Assembly (NCBI RefSeq): GCF_026342835.1
Contig: NZ_JAPEMI010000002.1
Span: 1,240,001-1,304,000, forward strand
Reading direction: 5' to 3'
Length of the DNA stretch: 64,000 nucleotides
Origin: Streptomyces sp. NBC_00154
GTDB lineage: Bacteria > Actinomycetota > Actinomycetes > Streptomycetales > Streptomycetaceae
The position numbers and the translations under genes are program-made. The notes beneath the pieces were generated by a model. It worked only from the letters and a program-made list of their open reading frames with translations, had not been told where the DNA came from and searched no databases. Within the stretch, counting starts at the first letter, position 1. Every line of letters begins with the position of its first letter. This document shows, piece after piece, positions 51,546 through 61,037 of this stretch.

Positions 51546-52949
51546 ATGTGCCCCAGCAGGAGAACGGTCCTGACCGCAACGGCAGCGGGTGCGGGGGTCG
51601 CGGCGGTGGGACGCCCGGCCGAGGCGTCGGAGGCGTCGGGGTGCGGAGCGCGCCCGCCCGCGACGGCCCAGTCGCCCTCCCGCGAACTGCGTTCCCTGAT
51701 CAAGGAGATCGACCACGACCGGATCGAGGCCACCGTCCGCAAGCTGGTCTCGTTCGGTACGCGGCACACGCTCTCGGCGCAGGACGACCCGGTGCGAGGA
51801 ATCGGCGCGGCGCGCGACTGGATCGCGGCCGAACTCCGCACGTACGCTGTTGAGTCGGGCGGCCGGATGTCGGTGGAGCTCCAGTCGTACGTCCAGGAAC
51901 CGGCGACCCGCATCCCGACCACGACCCGCATCACCAACGTCATCGCAACGCTGCGGGGCTCGGTCACGCCGGAGCGCGTGTACGTCGTCTCGGGCCACTA
52001 CGACTCGCGGGTCACGGACGTCATGGACGCCACCTCGGACGCGCCGGGCGCGGACGACGACGCGTCGGGGGTCGCCGTGGCGATGGAGCTCGCGCGGGTG
52101 ATGGCACGCCGGCGCCCGGCGTCGACGATCGTGTTCGCGGCGGTGGCAGGGGAGGAGCAGGGGCTGTACGGAGCCACGCACATGGCGGAGCAGTTCAAGT
52201 CGGCCGGCGCGGACATCCAGGGGATGTTCACGAACGACATCGTGGGCAGCAGCACGGCCGACGACGGCAGCCGGGACCCGTACACCATCCGTCTGTTCGC
52301 GGAGGGCGTGCCCAGTTCGGAGACCCCCGAACAGGCGGCGACGCGCCGCTCGGTGGGCGGCGAGAACGACTCCCCGTCCCGCCAGCTGGCCCGTTTCGTC
52401 CGCGACGTCGCCGAGCACGACGCGACCGGCATGCACGTCCGCGTCGTCTACCGCCGCGATCGCTACCGCCGGGGCGGCGACCATGTCCCGTTCCTCGAAC
52501 GCGCCTACCCGGCCGCGCGTTTCACCGAACCGGCCGAGGACTTCGCCCACCAGCACCAGGATGTGCGCGTCGACGCGGACGGCAAGCAGTTCGGCGACCT
52601 GCCGGAGTTCTGCGACTTCCCCTTCGTGGCACGGGTCGCGAAGGTCAACGCGGCGGCCCTGTGGACGCTGGCCCAGGCACCGGGGACGCCACGCGACGCG
52701 AAGGTCGTCACGTCCACGCTGACCAATTCCACACAGCTCCTGTGGACCCGCGGTGCCGAGCCGGACCTCGCGGGCTACGAGATCGTGTGGCGTGAGACGA
52801 CCGCTCCCGAGTGGACGCATGTCATCCCCGTGGCTGACGTGACGACGTACGAGATCGATCTCTCCAAGGACAACGTCTTCTTCGGCGTACGAGCGGTGAA
52901 CAGGGCGGGGGAGCGGAGCCCGGTGGCGTTCCCCGCACCGCAGAATTAG
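51546..52949 (+). CDS. Secreted M28-family zinc metallopeptidase
   Basis: 467 residues from the ATG at 51546, with AGGAGGAC directly upstream. The N-terminus SRRTVLTATAAGAGVAAVGR is a twin-arginine signal peptide. The M28 zinc ligands appear in order: His/Asp in VVSGHYDSRV, Asp in GADDDASGVA, Glu-Glu in AVAGEEQGLYG, Asp in MFTNDIVGS and His in GGDHVPFLERA. The last 90 residues form a fibronectin-type III-like beta-sandwich (STQLLWTRGAEPDLAGYEIV, NVFFGVRAVNRAGERSPV). An extracellular aminopeptidase is expected. No neighbours in the same operon. Confidence 0.92.
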   Translation: MCPSRRTVLTATAAGAGVAAVGRPAEASEASGCGARPPATAQSPSRELRSLIKEIDHDRIEATVRKLVSFGTRHTLSAQDDPVRGIGAARDWIAAELRTYAVESGGRMSVELQSYVQEPATRIPTTTRITNVIATLRGSVTPERVYVVSGHYDSRVTDVMDATSDAPGADDDASGVAVAMELARVMARRRPASTIVFAAVAGEEQGLYGATHMAEQFKSAGADIQGMFTNDIVGSSTADDGSRDPYTIRLFAEGVPSSETPEQAATRRSVGGENDSPSRQLARFVRDVAEHDATGMHVRVVYRRDRYRRGGDHVPFLERAYPAARFTEPAEDFAHQHQDVRVDADGKQFGDLPEFCDFPFVARVAKVNAAALWTLAQAPGTPRDAKVVTSTLTNSTQLLWTRGAEPDLAGYEIVWRETTAPEWTHVIPVADVTTYEIDLSKDNVFFGVRAVNRAGERSPVAFPAPQN

Positions 52950-53368
52950 GGGGTCCTGTGGCGTTCCGGGCACCGCGGGGTGAGGTGCCGGGGCGCCGCC
53001 CTACCAAGGCTCCGGTGACCTCTACCTGGGGTCGGGCGAGCCCACTGAGCACATAGCTCGCCGGTACGGCCCGGCCGGCCTCCGGTGTCGACCCCGCGGA
53101 GTACGCACGCTGAAAGCTGTAGGGCGCCGAGCGGCCGTGAGGATGCTCGCCGCCGAGGTCCGCCACGAGTGTGCGACATCCCGTGAGTTCCCCTGAGCCC
53201 TGCTGAGTCCCTGTGCCCGTGGCCAGCGGGTTCTTCCTCCATCGCGTGGCCTGTCGCCAGGTGACGTAACTTCGGGACTCCTGAAGCGCTCTCATCCCGT
53301 CCGACCGATCCGAAGTCGGGATGAAGGCGAGGAGGCTCGGGTCTACGGCGCCGGCAGTCGTACGGGGC
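52950..53368. other. Intergenic region, no gene seen
   Basis: Shadow frames only. It ends at the CTAG target of the IS481 element. Confidence 0.4.
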
Positions 53369-54322
53369 CTAGCTGTACTGACCCGTGAGGTTGGGGACGC
53401 GGCTGGCGGGTGGTTGGCCCTTGAGCGCGGTGTGTCCGCGGTGGTGATTGTAGGTGTGCAGCCAGGCGGGGTAGGCCTCGCGTCGTTCGCTCTCGGTGCG
53501 GTAGAGCTTTGCGTAGGCCCATTCGTCGAGGAGAGTGCGGTTGAACCGCTCCACCTTCCCGTTGGTCTGGGGCCTGTAGGGCCGAGTGCGCTTGTGTGAA
53601 ATGCCTTGTTCGGCAAGGGAGTTGCGCCAAAGGTGTGACCGGTAGCAGGACCCGTTGTCAGTGAGAACCCGCTGGACGGTGATGCCGGCAGCGGTGAAGA
53701 AGGTCTGGGCTCGCTGCCAGAATCCGACGGCGGTTTCCTTCTTCTCGTCGGTGAGGATCTCGCTGTAGGCGAGTCGGGAGTGGTCGTCGACGGCGTTGTG
53801 CAGGAAGCTCATGCCGGCGTTCGCCCGGTTCTTTCGGCCCTCGGCCCGGCCGAGGACCTTGTGGCCGCCGCCGTCGGGGATGTTGCCGAGTTTCTTGATG
53901 TCGACGTGCACGAGGTCGCCGGGAGCGACGTGTTCGTAGCGGCGGATCACCCGGCCGGTGGCGCGGTCCAGGTGGGCCAGGCGGGCGAGGCCGTACCGGG
54001 TGAGAACACGGTGCACGGTCGCGGGATTCAGCCGTAGCAGGTAGGCGATACGGGCCGGTCCCCAGCGGCGCAGAAGCCGGACTTTGATGATCCGCCGCTC
54101 GGTGCGGGTCGGGGTCCGACGCGGGCTGTGGTGCGGCCGTGAGGAGAGGTCGGCCATACCGGCCTCGCCGAGCTCGCGGTAACGGGCGGCCCACCGCTGG
54201 GCCGTCGTGGGCGAGACCTGGAAGCGTTCGGCGGCCCGCCGCAGCGGCCAGCCGTCCTCGACGACGCAGCGGGCCAGACGCAGACGTCCGGTCTCGGTCA
54301 AGGGTGCATTACGGTGGGGCAT
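53369..54322 (-). CDS. IS481-family DDE transposase
   Basis: 317 residues from the ATG at 54322. An HTH domain (LRLARCVVEDGWPLRRAAER, FQVSPTTAQRWAARYRELGE) precedes the rve core: HVDIKKLGNIPDGGGHKVLG (first Asp), QRVLTDNGSCYRSHLWRNSL (second Asp) and RPQTNGKVERFNRTLLDEWA (Glu). The C-terminus HRGHTALKGQPPASRVPNL is family-typical. No breaks, so probably active. The stop codon TAG is formed by the flanking CTAG target. Confidence 0.95.
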   Translation of the reverse strand: MPHRNAPLTETGRLRLARCVVEDGWPLRRAAERFQVSPTTAQRWAARYRELGEAGMADLSSRPHHSPRRTPTRTERRIIKVRLLRRWGPARIAYLLRLNPATVHRVLTRYGLARLAHLDRATGRVIRRYEHVAPGDLVHVDIKKLGNIPDGGGHKVLGRAEGRKNRANAGMSFLHNAVDDHSRLAYSEILTDEKKETAVGFWQRAQTFFTAAGITVQRVLTDNGSCYRSHLWRNSLAEQGISHKRTRPYRPQTNGKVERFNRTLLDEWAYAKLYRTESERREAYPAWLHTYNHHRGHTALKGQPPASRVPNLTGQYS

Positions 54323-54439
54323 GAGGGCCTTCTGATCGTTCGGTGGAGATGTCGCAATCCACACCGAACCCGGAAGGCCCTCACTCGTTCAAGATCCCCA
54401 AGCCGTGGGATCCGTCACCAACCTCCGTGGTCAGAACAC
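53373..54439 (-). mobile_element. Complete IS481-family insertion sequence
   Basis: The ends are imperfect inverted repeats beginning with TGT: left TGTACTGACCCGTGAGGTTG and right, read inward, TGTTCTGACCACGGAGGTTG. CTAG flanks the element on both sides (53369-53372 and 54440-54443), a 4-bp target duplication. A palindrome (TGAGGGCCTTC/GAAGGCCCTCA, with inner TTCGGTG/CACCGAA) spans 54322-54383 over the transposase start. Confidence 0.85.
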
Positions 54440-54443
54440 CTAG

Positions 54444-54715
54444 CGCGAGCACTGGGCGTCCGTATCGGCGGAAGAGCTGGAGCAGTTCGAGACCGATGCG
54501 TGGTCCGGGTTCGTCCTCGCCCGCACTTCCGCAGGTCTGGCGGACAGCACGATCCGCGGAGACGTCGGACACCTGGACCAGATCAGGACCTGGTTCAGCC
54601 GGCCGCTGTGGGACATGGAGCCGGCCGACGCCGACGCGTACCTCGGGAAGGTGCTACGTGATGCGCCGAGCGGCGGCCGGTTGGCCTTCCCAGGCGCTGA
54701 CCAGCAAGGCCTAGC
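54444..54715 (+). pseudogene. Integrase N-terminal (core-binding) fragment
   Basis: The plus strand reads REHWASVSAEELEQFETDAW, then SGFVLARTSAGLADSTIRGD, VGHLDQIRTWFSRPLWDMEP and ADADAYLGKVLRDAPSG, the N-terminal region of a tyrosine-integrase type protein. After that the frame slips and the catalytic domain is missing. The IS481 insertion abuts its beginning. Confidence 0.65.
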
Positions 54716-55050
54716 CGATGCCGCTCAGACCCGTCAGGCTCCAGAGACACTACGTCGCGTGGGGTCGATGAAGGGGACGTTCGGGGCTGTTCTCATCACC
54801 GCAGCGGCCAACTGCTTGAGCTCCGTGGGAGGCCCGTCCCCACTTGACGACGGTCCCGGCAACAGACATGCCAACCAGCTTGTCCATCCGGTCGAGAAAG
54901 CGAAGCGTACGAGAGACCCCGCTCCGGGCCGCCCCCCAGTGGCGGGCGTACTGCGACGCCTGCATTGCGGCCGGCTTCCCGTCGGACGCCCTCGGGGCCT
55001 CGACGCCGCTGGCGGAACCGCCTGAGCGGCCTGAGCCTCTGACACCGCGC
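54716..55050. other. Decayed stretch without a supported gene
   Basis: A minus-strand patch (SGVSRTLRFLDRMDKLVGMS near 54880) looks like a translated remnant of unknown origin. Confidence 0.35.
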
Positions 55051-55620
55051 CTACCCGTCGGCGGCCAACGCCCGCACCGCGCGCTCCACTGCGGCTTGGC
55101 GCCCCTCGGGAGTTCGGGCTTGGAGCAAGGGCAGAAGTACCAAGTACTTCGCGGTCTTGTCGAGTGCCCCGAAAGCTTTTGTCGCCCGGGTATCCGCCGC
55201 CAGCGCCGCCGCCAGTTCGTCGGGCACTGCGGCCGTCGACTGCGGCGCGTATGCGGCGGCCCAACGTCCGTCCGCCTGCGCCTTGCGTACTTCCGCCAAG
55301 CCCGGCTCGCGCATCCGGCCCGCGGCCGCCAGCGCGGCGACCTTGTCGACGTTGACTTGCGACCACAGGCTGTTGGGGCGCCGCGGCACATACTTCTGCA
55401 GGTAGTACGAAGCGTCGAGCGACCGGCGCTGACCCGAGATCCAGCCCCAGCACAGCCCTGCGTCGACCAGTTCGTCGGCTGTCACGGACGCGATCCCGGA
55501 GCCCTTCTTGGCGACCTTGACCCACACGCCGTCGTGCCGTGCGTGGTGAGCCGCCAACCAGCCGTCGAACGCCTCGCCGTCCGCGAAGGCCACGACCTCG
55601 ACACCGCCGATCTCGTCCAT
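55051..55620 (-). CDS. YdeI/OmpD-associated-family protein
   Basis: 189 residues from the ATG at 55620. The N-terminal half carries DGEAFDGWLAAHHARHDGVW, VKVAKKGSGIASVTADELVD and CWGWISGQRRSLDASYYLQK, then YVPRRPNSLWSQVNVDKVAA, all typical of YdeI-like DUF1801-related proteins. The C-terminal half is the helical OmpD-associated domain (VPDELAAALAADTRATKAFG and a final Leu-rich helix). Members are linked to bacteriocin or peptide tolerance in some bacteria; in Streptomyces the role is unknown. Complete. Confidence 0.9.
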   Translation of the reverse strand: MDEIGGVEVVAFADGEAFDGWLAAHHARHDGVWVKVAKKGSGIASVTADELVDAGLCWGWISGQRRSLDASYYLQKYVPRRPNSLWSQVNVDKVAALAAAGRMREPGLAEVRKAQADGRWAAAYAPQSTAAVPDELAAALAADTRATKAFGALDKTAKYLVLLPLLQARTPEGRQAAVERAVRALAADG

Positions 55621-55965
55621 GGCCCCATGCTATGCGGCCACCGACCCGGCACCGGGCCACGCGTTCCAGTCCGCGGACTCCGCACGGGCCCTGCTGGAGC
55701 AGGCCACCGAGACATCCCCGTGAGTCGACCGCGAACCCACGGGGTCACCCACCAGAATCAGGGCAATCCACCCTCGGGTTCAGGCTGAAGAACCTTCAGT
55801 TTCCGCGAACTCGCGGGCCTCTCGGGGGTTGATACTGGTGGGCTCGCGTATTCAACTGTCGCCAGTTGATCAATCTGGCTCCGGAATCACTACTGACCGT
55901 GACGCTCCTGGCAGGGATCTGGGGGTGGAGCCCCCAACGTCGACGGGACGTAGCACCGCGTCGTA
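55621..55965. other. Intergenic region, no gene seen
   Basis: Some AT-richer sequence at 55780-55880 could hold promoters. Confidence 0.35.
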
Positions 55966-56451
55966 ATGGCGATGACCGGGCCGTGTTGGCCTCCTTATCC
56001 TCAGTGGGTGAGTCTGATCGAGGTGGTTCCTGGGCGGGTCGAGCTCGTCGTTCGGGGGGCGGGGTCGCAAGCGCCCTCTATCCGGTTGTTCGACTGGTCG
56101 CGGACAGATGAGTTCGAGGTCGTATTCGCCGTGGAGGCTGTCGATGACGGCCTGCGCGCACGGATCGGGGCCGTGACCGTGACTGCCTGGGACGGTGCGG
56201 GATACCTGACCGAGTTTCTCGACGGTCTTGCGTGCGACTTCCGCGGTTGGGAGGGCGAGCGGTCTTGGGTCAACAACGAGCTGGTCGTGGCAGCGACGTT
56301 CGGTTCGGGCGGTCACGTGTGTCTGAGCTGGACCCTGCGAGCCGACGTCTTCTCCAGTGGCTGGGAGTGCACTGTGACGACCGTGATTGACGCTGGCGAA
56401 GAGCTGACGACTGTCGCTGCCGACGTGCAGGAATTCTTCCGCCAGGGGTAG
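55966..56451 (+). CDS. DUF6228-family protein
   Basis: 161 residues; an internal GTG (at about 56008) could be the true start. SLIEVVPGRVELVVRGAGSQ and FEVVFAVEAVDDGLRARIGA lead to YLTEFLDGLACDFRGWEGER, SWVNNELVVAATFGSGGHVC and LSWTLRADV, the characteristic DUF6228 core (L..F...LA.D(F/Y)RGW.GER.W). It ends with the usual AGEELTTVAADVQEFF. These small proteins are frequent near polymorphic-toxin or immunity loci in Actinobacteria; no toxin is visible here, so function stays open. Confidence 0.85.
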   Translation: MAMTGPCWPPYPQWVSLIEVVPGRVELVVRGAGSQAPSIRLFDWSRTDEFEVVFAVEAVDDGLRARIGAVTVTAWDGAGYLTEFLDGLACDFRGWEGERSWVNNELVVAATFGSGGHVCLSWTLRADVFSSGWECTVTTVIDAGEELTTVAADVQEFFRQG

Positions 56452-56583
56452 CCGTCCCAGTGGCCCCGAAGCAAGCACTCATGCGCTCTCAGGCTCTCGG
56501 AACTGGGGGGCGAGCAATCTCAACACCTGTGGATCGGCCTCGGGATGGGCGCCGTCCCACTGTCTTGCTGTCCCGCCGTCCGC

Positions 56584-57066
56584 TCAGTCGTCAAAGTGGA
56601 GGTCAGGTCGCGTCCAGAGGGTGAGGTCGCTGCTGGTGGCGACCGCCAGGGTCAGGCCGGAGGGAGAGAAACCGGCTGCGCGGAGTTCTGAGTACGCGGA
56701 GTGGAAGATGTGCCACCACGTCCCTCCCGCCGGGCCTTTGTGGGACCCGCCGTCGGCGGAGAGGATGACGCGGTCGTGGGGCCACTCGGGGCTGACAACG
56801 TCCAGGCCAACGCCGGACACAACCTGGTCGCCCTCGCGGCCCGCACCACAGGTACCGGAGTGGCCGGAGACCTGGACAACGCCGTCGAGGCGGAGTCGAA
56901 GCCCCGTGGAGCCGACCGGAAGACCCGCGTCACCCGCCCGCGCCGCAAGGCCGGGACGGGGCGGGCAGGTGGCGCGATCCCCAGCCCCCGGGCCGGGAAG
57001 GAAACGGGAGACCGTCAACAGGACACCGGCGCGCAACTCGCGCTCTGATGACCCGTTACGGACCAT
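56584..57066 (-). CDS. Putative protein of unknown function, N-terminal half doubtful
   Basis: The last 75 residues look real (LDVVSPEWPHDRVILSADGG, TWWHIFHSAYSELRAAGFSP, LTLAVATSSDLTLWTRPDLH), the first half has shadow-like composition. Either the true start is internal (near the VVSGVGLD segment) or the N-terminus has decayed. No family recognised. Confidence 0.4.
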   Translation of the reverse strand: MVRNGSSERELRAGVLLTVSRFLPGPGAGDRATCPPRPGLAARAGDAGLPVGSTGLRLRLDGVVQVSGHSGTCGAGREGDQVVSGVGLDVVSPEWPHDRVILSADGGSHKGPAGGTWWHIFHSAYSELRAAGFSPSGLTLAVATSSDLTLWTRPDLHFDD

Positions 57067-57252
57067 TCCGGTGGAAACCTCGGGATTGCTGAGATCGCTT
57101 GATGATCAAAGCAACGGTCAAGACCACAAACGATCTCAAGGTGACAAGAACGATGCACCTTCGGTGACAGCAATCCTGCTCAGAACATCGGCACGACGTC
57201 GACGCTACGGCCTCGCCGAGAGAACGCCAATGGCTCGATCCAGGGAACACGG

Positions 57253-57759
57253 CTACGACATGAAGATCATCGCGGCAGCGCCGAGCAGGTCGACGACGAA
57301 GCACCACTCCGCCCATGCCCGGGGCACAACGTTCTTGGTCCGGTGGTGGGCGAAGCCCCAGGCAGCGTGACCGAGCCAGCCTGCGGCCAGGACGTACCAG
57401 CCGAGGCTGTGATCCACCGCCAGCGCCACCAAGGCCAGGACACCGAAGCCGAGCAGCCCCGACGTCTGAAGCATGAGCACGCCTGGCTCGTGGAGCTCCC
57501 CGCGCAACACCCCGAAGATCAGGTAACACACCGGCATGACGACGAAGAGCCACGCCAGGAACTCCAGGGCCGGGAGGCCGTCCGCGAATGTGGCGACCAC
57601 CAACGCGAGAGCGAGGTACGTGGGCCAGCGGTGCTTGAGCACCACCACGACGCCGGAGGTTACAGTCTCCGAACCGTCCCGGCCGGCCGTGGCCGGTGCC
57701 TTGTCGTCCTGAGCGGAGCCGAACATCAGGTGGCCTCCCAAAGCGATGGTGTCGGTCAT
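57253..57759 (-). CDS. Integral membrane protein of unknown function
   Basis: 168 residues (a start at the internal ATG, about 57726, would give 157). Five hydrophobic helices: WPTYLALALVVATFADGLPA, LEFLAWLFVVMPVCYLIFGV, VLMLQTSGLLGFGVLALVAL, WYVLAAGWLGHAAWGFAHH and WCFVVDLLGAAAMIFMS. The conserved-looking GHAAWGFAHHR segment has two histidines near the membrane. It is divergent from the GlxA-type regulator at 57857, which may control it. Function unknown. Confidence 0.75.
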   Translation of the reverse strand: MTDTIALGGHLMFGSAQDDKAPATAGRDGSETVTSGVVVVLKHRWPTYLALALVVATFADGLPALEFLAWLFVVMPVCYLIFGVLRGELHEPGVLMLQTSGLLGFGVLALVALAVDHSLGWYVLAAGWLGHAAWGFAHHRTKNVVPRAWAEWCFVVDLLGAAAMIFMS

Positions 57760-57856
57760 GGCTCCACTGTCGATCCGGCCGGTTCCACGAGAAGGCGGCG
57801 CCCTACGAGACGTCTGGAACCTTGGGGTGTGGGTCTCTTCGGCATAGGGTCGCCGC

Positions 57857-58770
57857 GTGGACGAACGCCTGATCGTGATCGTCGGCTACGACACGGCCGA
57901 GTTGCTGGACATCGCCTGCGTGACCACGAGCCTGGCCACGGCGAATCAGATCGGTAACCTCGCCCACCCCTACCGCGTGAGTGTGGCCAGTCCGGGTGGC
58001 AACCCAATATCTTGTGGTTCGGGCCTGACATTGCAGAGTCAGCAATCCCTTGAGCGACTCACCGGTCCGCTCGACACGTTGATCGTCTCGGGCGGCCTGG
58101 GACACGAGTGGGCGGCCGCAGACCCGCGCCTCGTTGGCCACGTCCGCCGCCTGGCCAAGGAAAGCCGACGCGTGGCCTCGGTGTGTACCGGGGCCGGCAT
58201 CCTGGCCGCCACCGGACTACTGGACGGGCGCCGCGCCACCACGCACTGGCGGTACGCATCCCAACTCGCCGCACAACACCCCAAGATCACCGTGGATTCC
58301 AGCCCCATCTACATCCGCGACGGGGACGTCTATACGGCGGCCGGCATCACCAGCGCCCTGGATCTCACCCTCGCCTTCATCGAGGATGATCACGGCGCCG
58401 AGCTGGCCCGCCAAGTGGCGCGGGACCTGGTCACCTACCTGCAGCGACCGGGAAACCAGGCACAGATGAGCCTGTTCACCACCGCCCCGGCACCCAAGAA
58501 CGACATGGTCCGACAACTCATCGAGTACATTACGAGCCATCTGGACCACGACTTGAACGCGGCCGCATTGGCGGCCCGCGCGGGCGTGACCCCACGCCAC
58601 CTCACCCGGCTGTTCCTGGAACACCTCGGGCAGCCTCCGGCCCGGTTCATACGCCAGGCCCGCACCGAAGCGGCCGCTCACCTACTGGCGTCAACCGCGC
58701 TTCCGCTGGCAGGCGTGGCCAAGCGGTGCGGGTTCAGTTCGGCCGAGACGCTGCGCCAGGCTTTCACTAG
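57857..58770 (+). pseudogene. GlxA-type AraC-family regulator, 5' part, interrupted by IS1182
   Basis: The N-terminal DJ-1/PfpI-like domain (IVIVGYDTAELLDIACVTTS and RRVASVCTGAGILAATGLLD with the nucleophile-elbow CTGA) is complete, followed by two AraC HTHs (LNAAALAARAGVTPRHLTRL and GVAKRCGFSSAETLRQAFT). The gene runs to ACTAG at 58770, where the element begins; the current frame ends at 58786 as AFTRSVGQ-stop. Removing the element and one CTAG restores AFTSRYGISPSRYRATQTAH to a stop at 61233. The lost 18 residues contain the end of the second HTH, so DNA binding may be weakened rather than abolished. Confidence 0.9.
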
Positions 58771-58921
58771 GAGCGTGGGTCAGTAAACAACTCCTGGAAT
58801 GCCGCGCCTCGTGGTGAAGTGCGGCTGCCGAGCGCTGCTCTTGAAAAGGCGTGGTTGCCGGGCAGTCGTGATGTGACAATCAGTCCACAACTTGATCCAC
58901 ATCCGCGTCCCGGAGGTCCGC

Positions 58922-59491
58922 ATGGACATCGCCTCGCTGCTGCCGTTGACCACGTCCCGGTTGTCGCTGCGTCTGTTCACTCCCGGCGACGCCGACGACC
59001 TGTACGCCTACCAGAGTCTGCCGAGCGTGGCGCGCTACTTATACCGGCCGGCGCACACGCGTGAGCGCAGCGAGCAGGTTGCCGCCGAGCGCGCGGCGCA
59101 GACGGCCTGGCGCGCCGACGGGGACAAGCTGGTGCTCGCTGTCTGCCGACGCGATGAGCCCGGCGTCCTTGGCGAGGTGAGCCTCGGCCTGGCCGATGCC
59201 CGCGCCGCCCAGGCCGAGATCGGCTGGACTCTCGACCCAGGTCACGAGGGGCACGGCTACGCGACCGAGGCGGCCGCGGCGCTGGCCGGGTTTGCCTTCG
59301 ACACGCTGGGCGTGCACCGGCTCTACGCACGGCTGGATGTGGAGAACACCGGGTCTGTGCGGGTCTGTGAGCGCCTTGGGATGCGCCGGGAGGCGCACTT
59401 GGTCGAGAACGACCTCGACGGGGATCGCTGGGGCAGCGAGTACATCTACGCGGCGCTGTCCGCGGATCTTGGCAGTCGATCAGGCGATTGA
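58922..59491 (+). CDS. GNAT acetyltransferase, passenger of the IS1182 element
   Basis: 189 residues from the ATG at 58922, GGAGG six bases upstream. RimJ/RimL-type fold: LLPLTTSRLSLRLFTPGDAD, LAVCRRDEPGVLGEVSLGLA, AQAEIGWTLDPGHEGHGYAT (acetyl-CoA loop GHEGHGYAT), then LGVHRLYARLDVENTGSVRV and CERLGMRREAHLVENDLDGD. All canonical motifs are present. It lies between the left inverted repeat and the transposase, so it moves with the element. The acceptor is unknown; acetylation of an amino group on a protein, antibiotic or polyamine is possible. Confidence 0.93.
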   Translation: MDIASLLPLTTSRLSLRLFTPGDADDLYAYQSLPSVARYLYRPAHTRERSEQVAAERAAQTAWRADGDKLVLAVCRRDEPGVLGEVSLGLADARAAQAEIGWTLDPGHEGHGYATEAAAALAGFAFDTLGVHRLYARLDVENTGSVRVCERLGMRREAHLVENDLDGDRWGSEYIYAALSADLGSRSGD

Positions 59492-59540
59492 GCCCGACGC
59501 CGCCTCCTGTTCGTGATCTTCCATATGGGGGAATCCTGGT

Positions 59541-61037
59541 ATGTCTGGTGGGGATGGCCTGTTCGAGGTGGATCCGGCGTCAGTGGTGAAGCCGGAGATC
59601 GCGCCGACGGTGGCGGTGAAGAAGACCTTCCGGGCGTTCGTCCCCGATCAGATGCTGCCGCCGTCGCTGGATGAGTGGCTGCCCGAGGGGCATCTGGCCC
59701 GATTCGTGGCCGAACTGGTCGACGAGGTGCTCGACCTGGGCCCGACCCTGGCGTCCTACACCGAGAAGCGCGGGTTCCCGCCGTATGACCCGCGGTTGAT
59801 GGTCCGGCTGCTGATCTACGGGTACACCACCGGGGTGCGCTCGTCGCGGGCGATCGAGCGCAAGTGCACCGATGATGTGGCCTTCCGCTATCTGGCCGCG
59901 GGGGCGGGGCCGGACTACCGGTCGATATCCCGGTTCAGGGCCCGGCACCTGGACGCCCTGGCCGGGATCTTCACCCAGCCGCTGCGCCTGGCGCAGCGAC
60001 TGGGCATGGTCAAGATGGGCCGGGTCGCACTCGACGGCACGAAACTGCAGGCCAACGCCTCCAAGCACAAGGCGATGAGCTACAACCGGCTGGTGGAGAA
60101 GGAAGAAGGCCTCGAAGCCGAGATCGCCGGCCTCGAGGCGGCGGCCGCCGGCCTGCTGGCCGATGCCGAGGCTCTCGATGCCGCCGAGGACGAGCGGTTC
60201 GGGCCCGACGGCAAGGACACAGACCTGCCCGCCGAACTCGACCGCAGGGAAAAGCGCCTGGCCAGGTTGCAGACCGCCCGCGCGCAGATCGAGGCCGAGG
60301 CCGCCGAGAAGGCCCGCAAGCACGCCGAGGACAAGGAGCGGCGACGCCAAAAGCGTGCCGGGACCGACGAACCCGAGGCGGTGGCCGAAGCCGGCGACCT
60401 GGCGGCCGAAACCGCGCGGCCGAAGGACAAGGCGCAGGCCAACTTCACCGACCCCGAACCGCGCATCATGAAGAACGGGGCCGGCGCGTTCATCCAGGCC
60501 TACAACGCCCAGGCCGTGGTGGACGACGCGCACCAGATCATCACCGCCGCCGACGTCATGACCAACCCCGCCGACGCACTCAACTACACCGGCATGCTCG
60601 ACCAATCCGCCGCGAACACCGGAATCCACGCACGTCAGGCGCTCCTCGACGCGGGCTACTGCTCCGAGGCTAACCTTCAGGCCGCAGCCGAACGCAAGGA
60701 AGAACACGGCACCGACACCTTCATGGCCACCGGCCGCCTGTCCCACGACGAACGCGTCAGCCCCGCCCCGCGCGGACGCATCCCGGCCGACGCCACGGCG
60801 CGCGAGCGCATGGCCCGCAAACTGCACACCAAACCCGGACGCGCCGCCTACGCCCAACGCAAAGCCATCGTCGAACCCGTCTTCGGGCAGATCATGACCT
60901 GCCAAGACGGCCGCAGACTCCTGCTACGCGGCGAAGCAGGCGCCCGCGCCGAATGGCGGCTACTCGCCGCACGCCACAACCTGCGAAAGATCTTCGGGCA
61001 GGTCGGAACCCCCGGACTGACCGCCGCCCGAGCCTGA
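59541..61037 (+). CDS. IS1182-family DDE transposase
   Basis: 498 residues. The N-terminal part FRAFVPDQMLPPSLDEWLPE and YEKRGFPPYDPRLMVRLLIY-like helices are the transposase_InsH/DUF772 domain. The catalytic DDE_Tnp_1 domain has VALDGTKLQANASKHKAMSY (first Asp), a charged Ala/Glu-rich coiled insertion (residues about 190-310), QIITAADVMTNPADALNYTG (second Asp) and IVEPVFGQIMTCQDGRRLLL (Glu). No interruptions, so the element is probably active. Confidence 0.94.
   Translation: MSGGDGLFEVDPASVVKPEIAPTVAVKKTFRAFVPDQMLPPSLDEWLPEGHLARFVAELVDEVLDLGPTLASYTEKRGFPPYDPRLMVRLLIYGYTTGVRSSRAIERKCTDDVAFRYLAAGAGPDYRSISRFRARHLDALAGIFTQPLRLAQRLGMVKMGRVALDGTKLQANASKHKAMSYNRLVEKEEGLEAEIAGLEAAAAGLLADAEALDAAEDERFGPDGKDTDLPAELDRREKRLARLQTARAQIEAEAAEKARKHAEDKERRRQKRAGTDEPEAVAEAGDLAAETARPKDKAQANFTDPEPRIMKNGAGAFIQAYNAQAVVDDAHQIITAADVMTNPADALNYTGMLDQSAANTGIHARQALLDAGYCSEANLQAAAERKEEHGTDTFMATGRLSHDERVSPAPRGRIPADATARERMARKLHTKPGRAAYAQRKAIVEPVFGQIMTCQDGRRLLLRGEAGARAEWRLLAARHNLRKIFGQVGTPGLTAARA

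Noticed and set aside
59580..60905. 441-codon minus-strand frame opposite the IS1182 transposase
   Set aside because: Antisense shadow of a recognisable transposase, no motif of its own.
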